NCBI GenBank assembly: GCA_009937255.1
Contig: JAACCT010000015.1
Span: forward strand, 55,431-119,430
Origin: Dehalococcoidales bacterium
GTDB taxonomy: Bacteria > Chloroflexota > Dehalococcoidia > Lucifugimonadales > Lucifugimonadaceae
Length of the DNA stretch: 64,000 bases
Direction of reading: 5' to 3'
Shown: piece after piece, positions 10,215 to 19,800 of the stretch
Layout: each line of letters begins with the position of its first letter
Numbering within the stretch: position 1 is the stretch's first letter
Position numbers and translations under genes: made by a program
The notes under the pieces: generated by a model
Database searches by the model: none
The model's input: only the letters and a program-made list of their open reading frames with translations
Told to the model about the DNA's origin: nothing

Positions 10215-10906
10215 GATCCAAATCTTTCTGTATATAATTTAAAATTTAAATTCGAATCATCTATAATTTCTGAAGCCTTTTTAACAAATGAATCAGACCC
10301 ACAAATATAGATTTCATATTTTTTATTTTTGTTGAAATTTATAAAATTCTCAGCTGAAATCCTTGAATTTCCAGCTGTCCATTTTTTTTGCTTTTCACGA
10401 GTTACAAAAGGAAAGTAATTAGCTTCATTGTTTTTTTTAGAAAAATAATCATAATCTACTAAACCACTAAAATATTTTGACCAATGAAATAAAGAGAATG
10501 TCTTATTATTATTTAATAAGAATTTAGACATTGATAAAAAAGGTGCTATACCTGATCCTGATGCAATCATTATAGTATACGAGTGATCTTTTAAAATAAA
10601 TCTTTGTCCTATAGGCTTAGAAATTTTTACTAAATCTCCAACTAAAGCAAAATCATAAAAAAAAGTGGAAATCTCTCCATTAGGTATTTTTTCTAGTAAA
10701 AAACTTAAAGTTTTTTTATTTGGTTCACTAGCTATAGAATAAGGTCTTATTGCTTCATATCCGTCTTCTGATGTTAAGCATATTTCAGAATATTGACCAG
10801 GAATATGTCCATCCCAATTATCTAGTTTAAAATCAATTATACAAAGTTCATCATTGATAATTTTTTTTTTTGATATTTTAGCTATTTGAAAATTTTGTAT
10901 ATCCAT
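10211..10906 (-). CDS. FAD/NAD-binding oxidoreductase (ferredoxin-NADP reductase-like)
   Basis: GQYSEICLTSEDGYEAIRPYSIASEP, FILKDHSYTIMIASGSGIAPFLSM, YICGSDSFV. The track ORF starts at 10960, but internal ATG at 10906 (MDIQNFQIAKISKK) is preferred because it clears the upstream gene. Confidence 0.8.
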   Translation of the reverse strand: MDIQNFQIAKISKKKIINDELCIIDFKLDNWDGHIPGQYSEICLTSEDGYEAIRPYSIASEPNKKTLSFLLEKIPNGEISTFFYDFALVGDLVKISKPIGQRFILKDHSYTIMIASGSGIAPFLSMSKFLLNNNKTFSLFHWSKYFSGLVDYDYFSKKNNEANYFPFVTREKQKKWTAGNSRISAENFINFNKNKKYEIYICGSDSFVKKASEIIDDSNLNFKLYTERFGS

Positions 10907-10910
10907 TCTA

Positions 10911-11501
10911 TTAAGAATATCTTTGTTCTTTCCAAGGATCACCATACATATGATAACCATAGTTTTCCCAAAATCCTGGCTTATCTGATTCTATAAAATT
11001 TATTTTATTAAACCATTTAGCAGATTTCCAAAAATATAAATGAGGAACGATTAATCGTATAGGTCCACCATGTTCAGGTGTAATAGGTTCATCTTCATAT
11101 GAATATGAAATTATAGTATCTTCCTTTAGTAGGTCACTAGTAGGAATATTTGTTGTATATCCTGTAGATGAACCTATCATTGTCCATTCAGTGGGTGCAA
11201 TGATACCTAATGATTTTAAAATACTAGATACTTTTACTCCCTTCCATTTCATGTCAAATTTAGTCCATCTAGTTACACAATGTATATCTTTAGTGATTTC
11301 TTTACTTTCAATATCTGATAAATAATCCCAATCAATTTTTGCTAATTCTTCATCATCTTTTGTAATAGAAAGATTCCAATCTTTAATATCTAATTTTGGG
11401 GTTGGTTCTGCTGAAAGTACAGGGAACCTATTTTCTATATATTGACCAGGAGGAACTCTATCATTATTTTCTTTTTTACCAAAAAAGCCTCTTGGTACCA
11501 A
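10911..11501 (-). CDS. Sulfite oxidase-like molybdopterin oxidoreductase (YuiH-type, single Mo-pterin domain)
   Basis: PRGFFGKKENNDRVPPGQY, FPVLSAEPTP, IHCVTRWTKFDMKWKGV (Cys ligand), EHGGPIRLIVPHLYFWKSAKW. Confidence 0.87.
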   Translation of the reverse strand: MVPRGFFGKKENNDRVPPGQYIENRFPVLSAEPTPKLDIKDWNLSITKDDEELAKIDWDYLSDIESKEITKDIHCVTRWTKFDMKWKGVKVSSILKSLGIIAPTEWTMIGSSTGYTTNIPTSDLLKEDTIISYSYEDEPITPEHGGPIRLIVPHLYFWKSAKWFNKINFIESDKPGFWENYGYHMYGDPWKEQRYS

Positions 11502-12652
11502 TTTGTAAAACTACCATCCTCTCTTTTAAGTTGCGGTGAAAACCCTGTTGGATTAACTCTCATTTTTTCTGCAACATCCATATTTATTTCTACACCCAAA
11601 CCTGGAGTATCAGGACTCCAGGAATATCCATCTTTCCATTCTATCTGTTGTGGAAATAAATCTCTTGCATAAGTTCCAGGTGCTTTTGGCATTTCTTGAA
11701 CACCAACATTACTTGAAGCCATACATAAAGCTATACAAGCTGCAGCAGATACTGGCCCTAGAGGATTATGAGGTACTATATTTATGAAATGAGTTTCAGC
11801 CCAGTGTGTAATTTTTAAAGCCTCAGTAATTCCACCAACAATACATAAATCTATTCTTACATAATCAATTAATTCTTTTTCAATAACTTCTCTAAATGGC
11901 CATTTAGTAGCCCATTGCTCACCAGCAGCAATTGGAAGGTTTATTTTATTTCTAATCATCTCGTATGATCCTGGATTTTCTGATCTTATAGGATCTTCTA
12001 TAAAAAATGGTTTTAAAGATTCCATATCTCTACACATTTGAATAACTTCTGGAGGGGCTAGTCTTGTATGAACATCAAAAGTTATTTCAGGTTCATAACC
12101 GAATTGTTTTCTTACTTCACTCATAATTTCTACAGCATATTTTATAGATTTTCTTGGCTCTAAAATATCTGATTCAAAATTTTCTAATTGTGTAGGCTGA
12201 TGCCATCTTAAGAATTTCCAACCTTTATTTAAATGATCTTCACATATATTTAAAAAATCATTTAATGTTTCTCCTTGTGTATGAGGGTAGCAAATAACTT
12301 TATCTCTATAAGGGCCACCTAATAATTTATATACGGGCATATTTACTGATTTACCTTTTATATCCCAAAGAGCTATGTCTATTGCAGATATTGCACATGA
12401 ATAAACTTTATCTGCAGGGAAAAAAGAGCTTCTAAACATTACTTGCCATAATCTTTCCGTTTCCCAAGGATCAGCACCAATAACAATTTCACTTAAATGT
12501 TCTATTGCTTTGGCAATAGCCTCTCCTTGACGGGCTATACCCACTTCACCCAAACCATGTATCCCTTTATCTGTATCCACTCTTACAAAAAAATAAATTC
12601 TTCCTTCTTCATCTTGAATTGGAAGGCTTGTAATTTTAGTGATTTTCATCAA
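11435..12652 (-). CDS. Enolase superfamily sugar-acid dehydratase-like (mandelate racemase/muconate lactonizing)
   Basis: GLGEVGIARQG, LWDIKGKSVNMPVYKLLGG, FDVHTRLAPPE, FIEDPIRSE, AAGEQW, IVPHNPLGPVSAAA. Confidence 0.92.
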   Translation of the reverse strand: MMKITKITSLPIQDEEGRIYFFVRVDTDKGIHGLGEVGIARQGEAIAKAIEHLSEIVIGADPWETERLWQVMFRSSFFPADKVYSCAISAIDIALWDIKGKSVNMPVYKLLGGPYRDKVICYPHTQGETLNDFLNICEDHLNKGWKFLRWHQPTQLENFESDILEPRKSIKYAVEIMSEVRKQFGYEPEITFDVHTRLAPPEVIQMCRDMESLKPFFIEDPIRSENPGSYEMIRNKINLPIAAGEQWATKWPFREVIEKELIDYVRIDLCIVGGITEALKITHWAETHFINIVPHNPLGPVSAAACIALCMASSNVGVQEMPKAPGTYARDLFPQQIEWKDGYSWSPDTPGLGVEINMDVAEKMRVNPTGFSPQLKREDGSFTNWYQEAFLVKKKIMIEFLLVNI

Positions 12653-12664
12653 ATATCTCTCTTT

Positions 12665-13834
12665 CTAATCTTTCCAATTAACTTCGTTTTTTTCAAAATC
12701 ATGAATATATAATCCTGCACCTTTTCTTCTACCCCATGGTTTTTTAGGTGCCCTATCAATTTTTTGATTTTTTAATTCAGATAATGATTTTTCGTCAATA
12801 ACTAAACCAATTCCAGGTGTCTCATCTAGTAATAAATAACCATCTGAAATATTATCATTCCACTTAGAATAAGCTTTTTCTCTTCCAGGATCAACGACTT
12901 CCATCATCACATGATTAGGAATTGATGTAGCAATATGAGCATTATAATTTCCAATACAATTCATTGTAGTAACAGGAATCTCATATGCATGAGCTAGATT
13001 GCTTATTTGTCTTAATCCTGTAACTCCTGACTGATAAGTACTAACATTTAATATATCTGCGGCTTGGTTATCTATCAATGAATAAAAATCACCTACATTA
13101 TTTAGATTTTCTCCAGTCGATACAGCTGCTTTAATATTATCTGAAACCATCTTAAGTCCTTTATAATCCCATCTTCTAACAGGTTCTTCAGCCCAGAAAA
13201 TATCAAACTTTTCTTCAATTTTATTAATGCTTTGAATAGCTTTTTTCACAGACCAATATTCGTTTGAATCAATCATAATTCTAGGTCTTTTTGTGATTTT
13301 AGATAAGGCATCATAGACAATTCCAATTCTTCTTATATCATCCTCCAAAGAAATCCCAATTTTTACTTTAGCAGAATCAACTCCTTTATCTGCCATTTTT
13401 GAGAAAAAGGCGTAAAGTTCTTCGTCTGTAAGGTTGTATCCAATATCAGATGCATAAATTTTACATCTTGGGTCACTTGAACCTAATGTTCTCCACAAAG
13501 GTTCAGAATTTATTTTTGCTTTCAAATCCCATAGTGCGATATCTATTGCAGATAAAGCAGCATGAGCCTCTCCTTCATCTCCTCCTTTGAATACAAAATC
13601 TATCATCTTTTTCCATATTGAAAAAACTTCCCTTGGATCTCTTCCTTCAAGTAATGGAAAAAATTCTTTCACATAATCGTTTCCTATTGGTGCAATACCT
13701 GTAATACCTTCATCAGTTTGTATTTTTAATATGCTTGAATATATTAAATCTTCTCCTGAGGGTCCATTAGAATCACCCAACGGTCGATCTAAGATTTCTT
13801 TATATTTTTCTAACTTATAATCAATAATTTTCAT
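12665..13834 (-). CDS. Enolase superfamily protein (paralog of the next gene)
   Basis: LDRPLGDSNGPSGED, LWDLKAKINSEPLWRTLG, MIDSNEYW, AEEPVRRWD, STGENL, GRRKGAGLYIHDF. Confidence 0.9.
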   Translation of the reverse strand: MKIIDYKLEKYKEILDRPLGDSNGPSGEDLIYSSILKIQTDEGITGIAPIGNDYVKEFFPLLEGRDPREVFSIWKKMIDFVFKGGDEGEAHAALSAIDIALWDLKAKINSEPLWRTLGSSDPRCKIYASDIGYNLTDEELYAFFSKMADKGVDSAKVKIGISLEDDIRRIGIVYDALSKITKRPRIMIDSNEYWSVKKAIQSINKIEEKFDIFWAEEPVRRWDYKGLKMVSDNIKAAVSTGENLNNVGDFYSLIDNQAADILNVSTYQSGVTGLRQISNLAHAYEIPVTTMNCIGNYNAHIATSIPNHVMMEVVDPGREKAYSKWNDNISDGYLLLDETPGIGLVIDEKSLSELKNQKIDRAPKKPWGRRKGAGLYIHDFEKNEVNWKD

Positions 13835-15024
13835 TTTGACTGCCCCTCACTTATTTCTTCCTTGGAGGGTGGTATTTCATATAGACCAGCTCCGGGTCTT
13901 CTTCCATATGGACTAGGACCAGCTCTTTGTGAAACAGTTTTTACTTTATGCTTAGATAGTTCTTCAAAATTTATCTCTATACCTAAACCTGGTTTATTAC
14001 CCACAAATGCATATCCATCTTTAATTTTTACATCTGATGTAAAAACTTTTGTTTCGGGCTCTGAATGAGGAACTTCAAGCGTAATACAATTTGGAATAGC
14101 ATTCGCAATATGTGAATGAATAATTCCAAAAGATCCTCCTAAGGTAACAGGAATTTCTAAACCAAAAGCTGCATCAGCAATCTGAATTGCTCCTGTTATT
14201 CCAGTCATTCCATGACTAACTTGAATAATATCAGCTGATCTATGATGGAAATAAGGTAAAAAATCTCCTAGAGTATCCAAGTTTTCTCCTGCACATACTG
14301 GAGTTTGAAGAGCATCAGAAACTTTTTTTAATCCTAAGAAATCCCATCTTCTTGCTGGCTCTTCAATCCATCCAAGTGTAAATCTTTCTTCCATTTCTGA
14401 TATTTTTCTGATGGTTTGTTTTGGAGACCAATATTCATTTGAATCAATATATAAAATTGGTTCCTTTCCAGAATGCTTTAATGCGTCTTGCATCAATTGT
14501 AATCTTTTTAGATCAGAATTTTGATCTAATCCTACTTTCAACTTACCTGCATTGAAGCCATATTCAGTAGCCATTTTTAAGTACCATTGATAAAGATCAT
14601 CATCACTTATAGGTAGAGCTATATCTGAGGCATAAACGTTAATTTTTTCATTATTTCCTCCAAGAGTTTTCCAAAGAGGTTCATTATTATATTTTGATTT
14701 TAAATCCCATAATGCAACATCTAATACAGAGATAGCATCATTTGCAATTCCATCATGTCCTCCCTTAAAAAATCTGTCTACCATTCTTTTCCATAAGCTT
14801 TTAACAGCTCGAGGATCTTGACCTAACAAAACACCTTCAAATAACATTTTTATTTGAGGTATAGAACCGCCACCTCCTATAGAAATTCCACTTATACCTT
14901 CATCGGTAAATACTTCGACTAAGCAATTCCCTGCTTTTTTTCGACCTCTTGGTGAATTGGCATCACCCATAGTTCTATCAAGTGAATATTCGAAAAGTGT
15001 AGTTTTTAATTCTGTAATTTTCAT
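13831..15024 (-). CDS. Enolase superfamily protein (tandem paralog)
   Basis: LDRTMGDANSPRGRKK, LWDLKSKYNNEPLWKTLGG, YIDSNEYW, IEEPARRWD, CAGENLD, GRRPGAGLYEI. Start placed at internal ATG (MKITELKTTLFEYS) at 15024 rather than 15120. Confidence 0.9.
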   Translation of the reverse strand: MKITELKTTLFEYSLDRTMGDANSPRGRKKAGNCLVEVFTDEGISGISIGGGGSIPQIKMLFEGVLLGQDPRAVKSLWKRMVDRFFKGGHDGIANDAISVLDVALWDLKSKYNNEPLWKTLGGNNEKINVYASDIALPISDDDLYQWYLKMATEYGFNAGKLKVGLDQNSDLKRLQLMQDALKHSGKEPILYIDSNEYWSPKQTIRKISEMEERFTLGWIEEPARRWDFLGLKKVSDALQTPVCAGENLDTLGDFLPYFHHRSADIIQVSHGMTGITGAIQIADAAFGLEIPVTLGGSFGIIHSHIANAIPNCITLEVPHSEPETKVFTSDVKIKDGYAFVGNKPGLGIEINFEELSKHKVKTVSQRAGPSPYGRRPGAGLYEIPPSKEEISEGQSK

Positions 15025-15111
15025 TATATTTATAATCCTATAAAATTTTTTATTAATATCTTGAATGAAATTTTCAAGGCAATATTTATAAAAAAAGTTT
15101 ATCATTTTAAT

Positions 15112-17172
15112 ATGAAACATTCTCTAAAAAAATTATTTACTTACGATCGTCTATTTTCAAAGTTTTTAAATTATGGGATATTTAGTATTTTGATGGTCAT
15201 GATTAGTTTTGTCGCATTAGATGATTTATATGCAGAAGAAAATGATGAAAAATCTACAGTTTTTTTAGCTTATGATATCAATGCATTAAATGATGATGAT
15301 GATCTTTCAACTTCTAAAGATATACTTTTACAAATTTCTAATTATTTTTTATTAGATAGTACAAAAATAGTAGTTTTGCAAGGATATGGTCAAACTAATT
15401 TTAATCCAATAATCTTGTCACGTGAGAATCTTATGCAAGAAGTTGATAGTTTTTTTAATGCAATGATCTCTAAAAAAAATCTTGATGCTTCAAATCACTA
15501 TCTTGCTATTTCAGATGGATTTACTAATATAGCAGAAAATATTAATATATCAGATTCAGAATTTTTTTTAATTTCTCCAATTAAAATTAAAAACCTTGAC
15601 GAATCTACTCAAATAAAACTGAATAATCTTTCTGAACTATATAGTACTTCAGGAATTGAATTAAATATTATGGCTTTACCTTCTTCTCTAGTAGCAAATA
15701 GAGAAGCTTTTCGTAAAGTATCCTCAAATACAAATGGAAAATTTATAGATTTTGGCACAAATAAATCTTACACAGATTTTATTCAATTCTTTTTTACGAA
15801 TCCTAAATTATTTGTTGAAACTAATTTAGATTCTAAACCTCTTTCTAATTTTCTTAATATTCCTCCTACTGTCGAGAAATTAAAGATAGGTATTTATAGA
15901 CAAGATTTAGAAACAAAGATCTCCTTAATTAGTCCTGATGGAACTGAATTAAGGGAAGGTTCAGATTTTAATTTTTGGGAACTAGATAAAATTCTTTTTT
16001 TAGATATTATTTCTCCCGATTCTGGAACATGGACAATAATTACAACTGGTCAATCTGGTAAATTTGAAGTCTATACAGATGTATATAATCCGTTGGAACT
16101 CAAAACATTTGGAGAAAAAATTTATCCAGTATCTTCTGAAATTTTATTAGAAGTAGGTGTTTATCTAGAAAATACTTTGTCCAATATTAGTGATGCTGAA
16201 TTACAAGTTAGAATAAAAGACTTTAAAGGTACTGAAACTATTCAAATAATGAATGATATAGGAGAAAAAGGAGATAAAACGTCTTTTGATGGAATTTATA
16301 CAGCAATTCTACCGTCAGTATCTGAACAATCAATTATAGATATAGACTACACCCTTAAATGGAAAGATTTATCGACAACTGTTGAACAAAAAGATCAAAT
16401 AAAAGTAGAAAATTATCCTGAAATTTCTATTACTAAGATAAATGATGTTTCAGGTAAAGTTGGGGAAGAATTTTTAATTCTTTCTTTTGAAACTCAGGTT
16501 AATTCTTATCCGTACTTAGTTGGAGTTGAAGAATTAAATATTAGCCTAATAGATAAAAAAGATTCTCAAAATTTAATTATTAAACCCATAAAATTAAATG
16601 ATACTGAAAAATCTTATATTTTTGAAATTTATTTTGATACACAAAAGAAAATAGATGAAGTTATTTCTTTAGATTTATATTTAGAAACTACTTATTTAGA
16701 GAAAGAATTTAGAACTCCTACTATAAAAATTAACTCTCAAATAAATACAAATTTTCTATATATTTTTGGATTAAGATATTATTATTCAATTATCTTTTTA
16801 ATCATAATTATTTCTATCTTACTTGTTGTTTTGAACTATTTTAGGAAAGTTAATATTTCAGGATTTTTAACTGATATTGATAAAAATATAATTGTTGATT
16901 TTTCTAATATAAAGAGACCTATATTAGAAAAAATAATTCATCCTAAAAGAATAAATTTTAATAATATAATAAATTTACCCTATAATAGAGGGTCTTTTCA
17001 ATTTGATAATAATCAAGCTTTTATTATTATAAATCCTGTAAAAAATGATCCTAGTATTAGAATTAATTCTCTGCCTGCTGTAGGTAAAATAAAAATAACT
17101 AATAATGAATGGATAGGCTCTGCCGGTAAACAAGTAAGATTTGTTAAAGAGATTCCATATATGAATATCTAA
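15112..17172 (+). CDS. Secreted/membrane vWA-like protein with one C-terminal TM segment and a cytoplasmic tail
   Basis: N-terminal hydrophobic segment (YGIFSILMVMISFVAL), vWA-like repeat region with a degenerate MIDAS, DGTELREGSDF and GDKTSFDGIYTAILPS extracellular-domain motifs, TM YYYSIIFLIIIISILLVVLNYF. Start chosen at ATG 15112 (track uses TTG 15061). Confidence 0.6.
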   Translation: MKHSLKKLFTYDRLFSKFLNYGIFSILMVMISFVALDDLYAEENDEKSTVFLAYDINALNDDDDLSTSKDILLQISNYFLLDSTKIVVLQGYGQTNFNPIILSRENLMQEVDSFFNAMISKKNLDASNHYLAISDGFTNIAENINISDSEFFLISPIKIKNLDESTQIKLNNLSELYSTSGIELNIMALPSSLVANREAFRKVSSNTNGKFIDFGTNKSYTDFIQFFFTNPKLFVETNLDSKPLSNFLNIPPTVEKLKIGIYRQDLETKISLISPDGTELREGSDFNFWELDKILFLDIISPDSGTWTIITTGQSGKFEVYTDVYNPLELKTFGEKIYPVSSEILLEVGVYLENTLSNISDAELQVRIKDFKGTETIQIMNDIGEKGDKTSFDGIYTAILPSVSEQSIIDIDYTLKWKDLSTTVEQKDQIKVENYPEISITKINDVSGKVGEEFLILSFETQVNSYPYLVGVEELNISLIDKKDSQNLIIKPIKLNDTEKSYIFEIYFDTQKKIDEVISLDLYLETTYLEKEFRTPTIKINSQINTNFLYIFGLRYYYSIIFLIIIISILLVVLNYFRKVNISGFLTDIDKNIIVDFSNIKRPILEKIIHPKRINFNNIINLPYNRGSFQFDNNQAFIIINPVKNDPSIRINSLPAVGKIKITNNEWIGSAGKQVRFVKEIPYMNI

Positions 17173-17175
17173 ATA

Positions 17176-17817
17176 TTATTTTTCAATAATTTTTACACTA
17201 TTTATTATTGTTCCTGGAGAAGGATCACTGCTAGGTTCTCTAAGTCTAATTTTTTTTACAATATCCATACCTTTTATTACTTTTCCAAAAACTGCATGAC
17301 ATGAAACACCCATATTGGGACAATTCTTTAAGTTGTTATTTTCATCAAAAGCATCAAGCAATGGTAAAGGAGCAAATGTTATAAAAAATTGGCTTCCATT
17401 ACTATTTACTCCAGAATTTGCCATCGAAAGTATTCCTTCACTGTCATGTCTGAGATCTTTATGGAACTCATCTGCAAACCTATAGCCAGGGTTTCCTGCA
17501 CCAGTAGCGCTGGGATCACCTCCTTGAGCCATAAAATTAGGTAACACTCTATGAAAAGTTGTTTTGTCATAATAGCCAGATTTTGATAAATTAATAAAAT
17601 TTTCTACAGTGTAAGGAACTTGATCATCATAAAGTATTATTTCAAAAATACCAACTTGTGTATCAAAAACTGCAGTATAATCTTTTGATTGATCTATACT
17701 ACCACTTGGAGGAGATGGAACTCCCGAATCTATCGTATTATTTTCATTTGAACATCCTAATGAAGCTAAAGAAATTATAACTAATATAAAAAAAGTTGAT
17801 ATTTTAGAAATTTTCAT
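17176..17817 (-). CDS. Peptidyl-prolyl cis-trans isomerase (cyclophilin), predicted lipoprotein
   Basis: Lipobox SLASLGC; FHRVLPNFMAQGGDPSATGAGNPGYRFADEF; GSQFFITFAP; HAVFGKVIKGMDIV. Confidence 0.94.
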   Translation of the reverse strand: MKISKISTFFILVIISLASLGCSNENNTIDSGVPSPPSGSIDQSKDYTAVFDTQVGIFEIILYDDQVPYTVENFINLSKSGYYDKTTFHRVLPNFMAQGGDPSATGAGNPGYRFADEFHKDLRHDSEGILSMANSGVNSNGSQFFITFAPLPLLDAFDENNNLKNCPNMGVSCHAVFGKVIKGMDIVKKIRLREPSSDPSPGTIINSVKIIEK

Positions 17818-17871
17818 GATTTAAATCTCCTATAATTAAAATTAAATTTAATAATTTAATTATGATAAATT

Positions 17872-18585
17872 ATGGAAAATAAAACAAGAAATATACAGGC
17901 ACTTTTTTTAGGTAAATTAGATTATTTAAAAGCAATGCTTCTTCAAGAAGAAATAAATTTCAAATCTCAATCTGATCCCATAAATCAAAAAATTTTATTT
18001 TTGGAACATGACAATGTTATTACTTATGGATCTCAAGAAAAAATTACTAAAGAAGAAATACATAAATTAAACTCAATTGATAAAAATTTTTTTTATGTAA
18101 AGTCAAATAGGGGTGGGCAAGTTACTTTACATAATCCTGGACAATTGATTTGCTATCCAATTATTGATATTAGTAAATATTTTTCCGGTATTTTAGAATA
18201 TGTAACTTTTATTGAAGATTTAATAATAGAAACTTTAAAACATTATAATATTCATTCACATAGAGTAAAAAAAAGAAGAGGGATTTGGGTTAATGGTGAT
18301 CCGAATGAAAAATATGATAAAAATTTACTTCCAAAAGGTGAGAAAATTGCAGCTTTAGGTATAAAAGTTATTAAAAATATTTCAATGCATGGCTTTGCTT
18401 TAAACATATATAATGATCTAAAAGTCTATGAAAAAATAATACCATGTGGGATGCCAAATCTTAATGTTTCATCCGTTCAAAAGATAAGTAGTATTAAGTA
18501 TGATTTGGAAGAGGTAGCAGTTATTATTTCATCAAAATTTGAAGATATATTAGACTTAAAATTAGATTTTAAAAATATTAAATAA
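17872..18585 (+). CDS. lipB: Lipoyl(octanoyl) transferase
   Basis: LEHDNVITYGSQ, SNRGGQVTLHNPGQLICYPIIDI, GEKIAALGIKV, SMHGFALNI, IIPCGM. Confidence 0.93.
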   Translation: MENKTRNIQALFLGKLDYLKAMLLQEEINFKSQSDPINQKILFLEHDNVITYGSQEKITKEEIHKLNSIDKNFFYVKSNRGGQVTLHNPGQLICYPIIDISKYFSGILEYVTFIEDLIIETLKHYNIHSHRVKKRRGIWVNGDPNEKYDKNLLPKGEKIAALGIKVIKNISMHGFALNIYNDLKVYEKIIPCGMPNLNVSSVQKISSIKYDLEEVAVIISSKFEDILDLKLDFKNIK

Positions 18586-18603
18586 TAATTGATTTGAGGA
18601 ACT

Positions 18604-19800
18604 ATGACTAAAACACTAAGTACATTTAATTTTCTTGAGTGTTCTTTAACTGGAGAAAAATTTTCCAATGATATAGCTAGAAGATTAAGTCCAAATTCCG
18701 AAAAACCCTTGTTAGCTAGATATGATTTAGAAAAAGCAAAACAAACATTTACTAAAAATAATTTGATAAAAAGAAGAAATGATATGTGGAGATACGAAGA
18801 AATATTACCTGTATTTGAAAATGAAAACATAGTATCTTTAGGAGAAGGTAATACTCCATTAATGTCCATGAATAATATTTCAAATATATTAGACATTGAT
18901 AATTTGTATGTTAAGGACGAAAGTAATAATCCTACTGGATCATTCAGAGCTAGAGGTTTGTCAGCAGCTGTTTCTAAAGCTAAAGAATATGGGATTAAGG
19001 GAATTGTAATGCCTTCAGCAGGAAATGCTGCAGGAGCAATGTCTGCCTATGCCGCAAAATCAAAAATTACAGCAAATGTCTTTATGCCTAAAGATGCTCC
19101 TATCTCGAATAAAATGGAATGTATTGCTTTCGGAGCTAAAGTAGATTTAGTTGATGGCTATATTTCTGATGCAGGTAAAGCTTCTGCAATTGCAGCAGAA
19201 AAAAATAATCTTTTTGATATCTCAACTTTGAAAGAACCGTACAGAGTAGAAGGAAAGAAGACTATGGGAATTGAAATCATTCAACAATTAAATTGGGAAG
19301 TACCAGATGTAATCATATATCCAACTGGTGGAGGTACTGGTATTGTTGGAATTTGGCAAGCAATTGATGAACTTTCAGAGATGGGAATAATTGATAATAA
19401 GAAACCTAAAATGATCTGTGTCCAAGCTGAAGGATGTTCTCCTTTAGTTGATGCATTTGAGAAACATCAACAATTTGCAAAACCTTTTAAAAATCCAGAA
19501 ACCTTAGCAGCGGGTATGAGAGTTCCCATGGCAGTAGGTGATTTTATAATTTTTGATATTTTAAAAAAAAGTGGAGGTACAGCTATAAGAATTTCAGATG
19601 ATGAAATGCTTAATGGAGTATCATTACTTGCAAGTGAAGAAGGTATTTTTGCAGCCCCAGAAGGTGGTGCTGTAGTGTCAGCTACAATTAAATTGAGAGA
19701 AAATAATATTATACAAAAGTCAGATAAAGTTGTGATGGTAAATACAGGATCTGCATATAAATATTTGAATGCTATGCAAAAAAAATTCTGGGATGATTAG
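18604..19800 (+). CDS. thrC: Threonine synthase
   Basis: SLGEGNTPLM, VKDESNNPTGSFRARGLSAAVSKA, MPSAGNAAGAMSAYAAK, YPTGGGTGIVG. Confidence 0.9.
   Translation: MTKTLSTFNFLECSLTGEKFSNDIARRLSPNSEKPLLARYDLEKAKQTFTKNNLIKRRNDMWRYEEILPVFENENIVSLGEGNTPLMSMNNISNILDIDNLYVKDESNNPTGSFRARGLSAAVSKAKEYGIKGIVMPSAGNAAGAMSAYAAKSKITANVFMPKDAPISNKMECIAFGAKVDLVDGYISDAGKASAIAAEKNNLFDISTLKEPYRVEGKKTMGIEIIQQLNWEVPDVIIYPTGGGTGIVGIWQAIDELSEMGIIDNKKPKMICVQAEGCSPLVDAFEKHQQFAKPFKNPETLAAGMRVPMAVGDFIIFDILKKSGGTAIRISDDEMLNGVSLLASEEGIFAAPEGGAVVSATIKLRENNIIQKSDKVVMVNTGSAYKYLNAMQKKFWDD

Noticed and set aside
17832-17863. ATAATTAAA...TTTAATTAT inverted repeat upstream of lipB
   Set aside because: Only 9-bp, fully A/T arms in an AT-only stretch; too likely by composition.
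18477-18896. 139-aa minus-strand ORF over lipB/thrC
   Set aside because: Antisense of two conserved genes; no recognisable domain.
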